DNA of 64,000 bases from Cheilinus undulatus (Eukaryota; Chordata; Actinopteri; Labriformes; Labridae), in contig NC_054867.1 in the NCBI RefSeq assembly GCF_018320785.1, positions 26,229,855 through 26,293,854 on the forward strand, written 5' to 3'. Made by a program: the position numbers and the translations under genes. How positions within the stretch are numbered: position 1 is the first letter of the stretch; each line of letters begins with the position of its first letter. This document shows, piece by piece, positions 47,071 through 64,000 of this stretch. The notes under the pieces are model-generated. The model did no database searches, was not told the DNA's origin, and saw only the letters and a program-made list of their open reading frames with translations.

Positions 47071-48019
47071 TTTTTTATTTTATAATGCAAACTGCAACAT
47101 GTGAATTATATTATTTACCCAAAGGAGCAGAAAAAGGTCATACTGTATATACCCGAAGCGAATAAATCACACAGTCTGTGTTAAATCTAAGTCCAACACA
47201 ATATTTTCATCCTAAACCATAAAGGGAAAAGCCACACAAAATGTACATTCCTTTGATGTCGGACAGTTCAAACTCATCCTGTGAACAAAACCAAGTCCTA
47301 CCCAGTGTCAGTAACAAGGGATTCAGGACTTGTATATGCAGACAGCGCTGAAGGGATTCGATTTCATATCAAAGTCAGAGATTTTTTTCTTTTAAGGGAC
47401 ACAGGCAATTATTCAGGTGCAAATTGTGCACAAATTAGAATAAGGAGCTCAGTGGCTCTCTGGTTTCTGGTTCAAGTTATTCCTGTTCACAAATGTTTAA
47501 TCGAACCGTTTATGTCAAAGGATTCTTAAAGTGAATTCAGGGTTTCTTCTATCAAAGAATTTCTAAGCACAAATATAGCTCAGGTGAAAACCGAACCTCA
47601 ATTAATCAGTTCTGTTATTGCTTAGATAAATAATATTTACTCTACAAGAGAAAGATAAGTTTCACATTGTTCAGATGCATGTAAAAAAAGCGATTCTAAA
47701 ATGTGATGTCAAATTTTTTTGGTTGAAAAATCCCTGCACTGTTCTTGAACAGTTAACCATATTTTACACCTGCAGCAAGTCTTGGAAAGTTTCAGAAATG
47801 ATTAGTTGATTGGCTGAAAAAGCAGCCATGTGAGGAGAAAGAGACAGAAGTCTTTTTGTAAGTCTGGAAAAAAAAAAAACAGTAAATAGCACCATGTTCA
47901 CTACGGGCAAGCCAGAAGGTAAAGGGGAGGAGCCGCAGGACACAGAGTTCAGGTGTGCGTTTAAGTGCTGCAGCCTGCAACAAAAACTGCTGATCCTTCA
48001 AATGTCACTTTTTTGGTCT
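47071..48019 (-). other. Probable 3' UTR of kdm5b
   Basis: It follows the TGA stop of kdm5b (48020-48022) on the minus strand. The complement of AATAAA lies at 47074-47079, giving a 3' UTR of about 0.95 kb. Open frames on the + strand here (47281-47529 and 47894-48183) are antisense shadows. Confidence 0.55.
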
Positions 48020-63607
<15,588 letters not shown>

Positions 63608-64000
63608 CGTTGCATCTTCGTTATGACTGCAGTTGGTTTTGTGTCTGAGGGGTTTCCTCAAGCGGAATATTCTCACAATGCTTTATGGATTTCTGTCTAT
63701 TCAGTTCATGTCTACTCTCCACTCATTGAACTCAAAGACGAATTATCTAGTTGGAGACGAGACCGTGACAGCCAGAGATCGTATACCTCCGCTTCAAAAA
63801 GTAGACACCGACAATCCTTGAAGGAAATTAGCATTTTTATATACATTTTGTGACGTCGTTATACGACGACACAGCATTACTGGATAAATCAACACACACC
63901 AGTATGAAATATGTCTACATTTTAAAAAAATCTTTCTACTCACAAACTGTTCACTTAGTACCTGTTCTTATCAGTATGGCATGGGTTAAATGCATGTAGG
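63608..64000. other. kdm5b 5' UTR and promoter region
   Basis: The ATG chosen for kdm5b is at 63607. The open frame continues upstream to another ATG at 63676. TGACGTCG, one base from the CREB/ATF site TGACGTCA, lies at 63851-63858. The + strand open frames here overlap the first exon in antisense and are not called. Confidence 0.45.

Overview
The window is vertebrate nuclear DNA, almost certainly from a ray-finned fish and probably a percomorph. It holds five spliced protein genes with GT-AG introns that are short by mammalian standards, plus many dispersed repeats of types common in teleost genomes (Tc1-like, hAT-like, MITEs, tRNA-derived SINE pieces). All gene models below were built by hand from splice sites and from recalled human protein sequences. 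No alignment or database search was run.

Layout: (1) 434-11370, + strand, ankrd52-type ankyrin-repeat protein (PP6 regulatory ankyrin subunit family), 28 coding exons, 1042 residues. (2) 13168-14706, - strand, an unrecognised coiled-coil gene in three exons with a disrupted reading frame. (3) 17415-27086, + strand, npepl1, an M17 leucyl-aminopeptidase relative, 12 exons, 523 residues. (4) 29582-33391, + strand, ctsz (cathepsin Z/X), 6 exons, 303 residues. (5) 34959-43714, - strand, nelfcd (NELF-C/D subunit of negative elongation factor), 15 exons, 578 residues. (6) 48020-63607, - strand, kdm5b (PLU-1/JARID1B H3K4 demethylase), 27 exons, 1482 residues. Every model keeps phase through all its introns, except the coiled-coil gene.

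The genes do not form a pathway. Two are nuclear regulators of transcription (nelfcd, kdm5b), one is a lysosomal protease (ctsz), one an aminopeptidase relative and one a phosphatase scaffold. The block npepl1 - ctsz - nelfcd, with the last two tail to tail, matches the human 20q13.32 neighbourhood. ankrd52 and kdm5b lie on 12q13 and 1q32 in human, which fits an ancient paralogous chromosome segment.

Non-coding space is rich in fossils of DNA transposons: a Tc1-like copy with its inverted ends, a second Tc1 3' fragment, a hAT-type element with an 8-bp target duplication, three copies of one MITE family (one carrying another element inside it), and two long inverted repeats in a nelfcd intron. 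No retroviral or capsid-bearing element, CRISPR array, tRNA gene or rRNA gene was recognised. The most useful leads are a CLEAR-like (TFEB) box upstream of ctsz, the decayed coiled-coil gene, the hairpin-forming nelfcd intron, and alternative protein starts or acceptors in kdm5b and ctsz.
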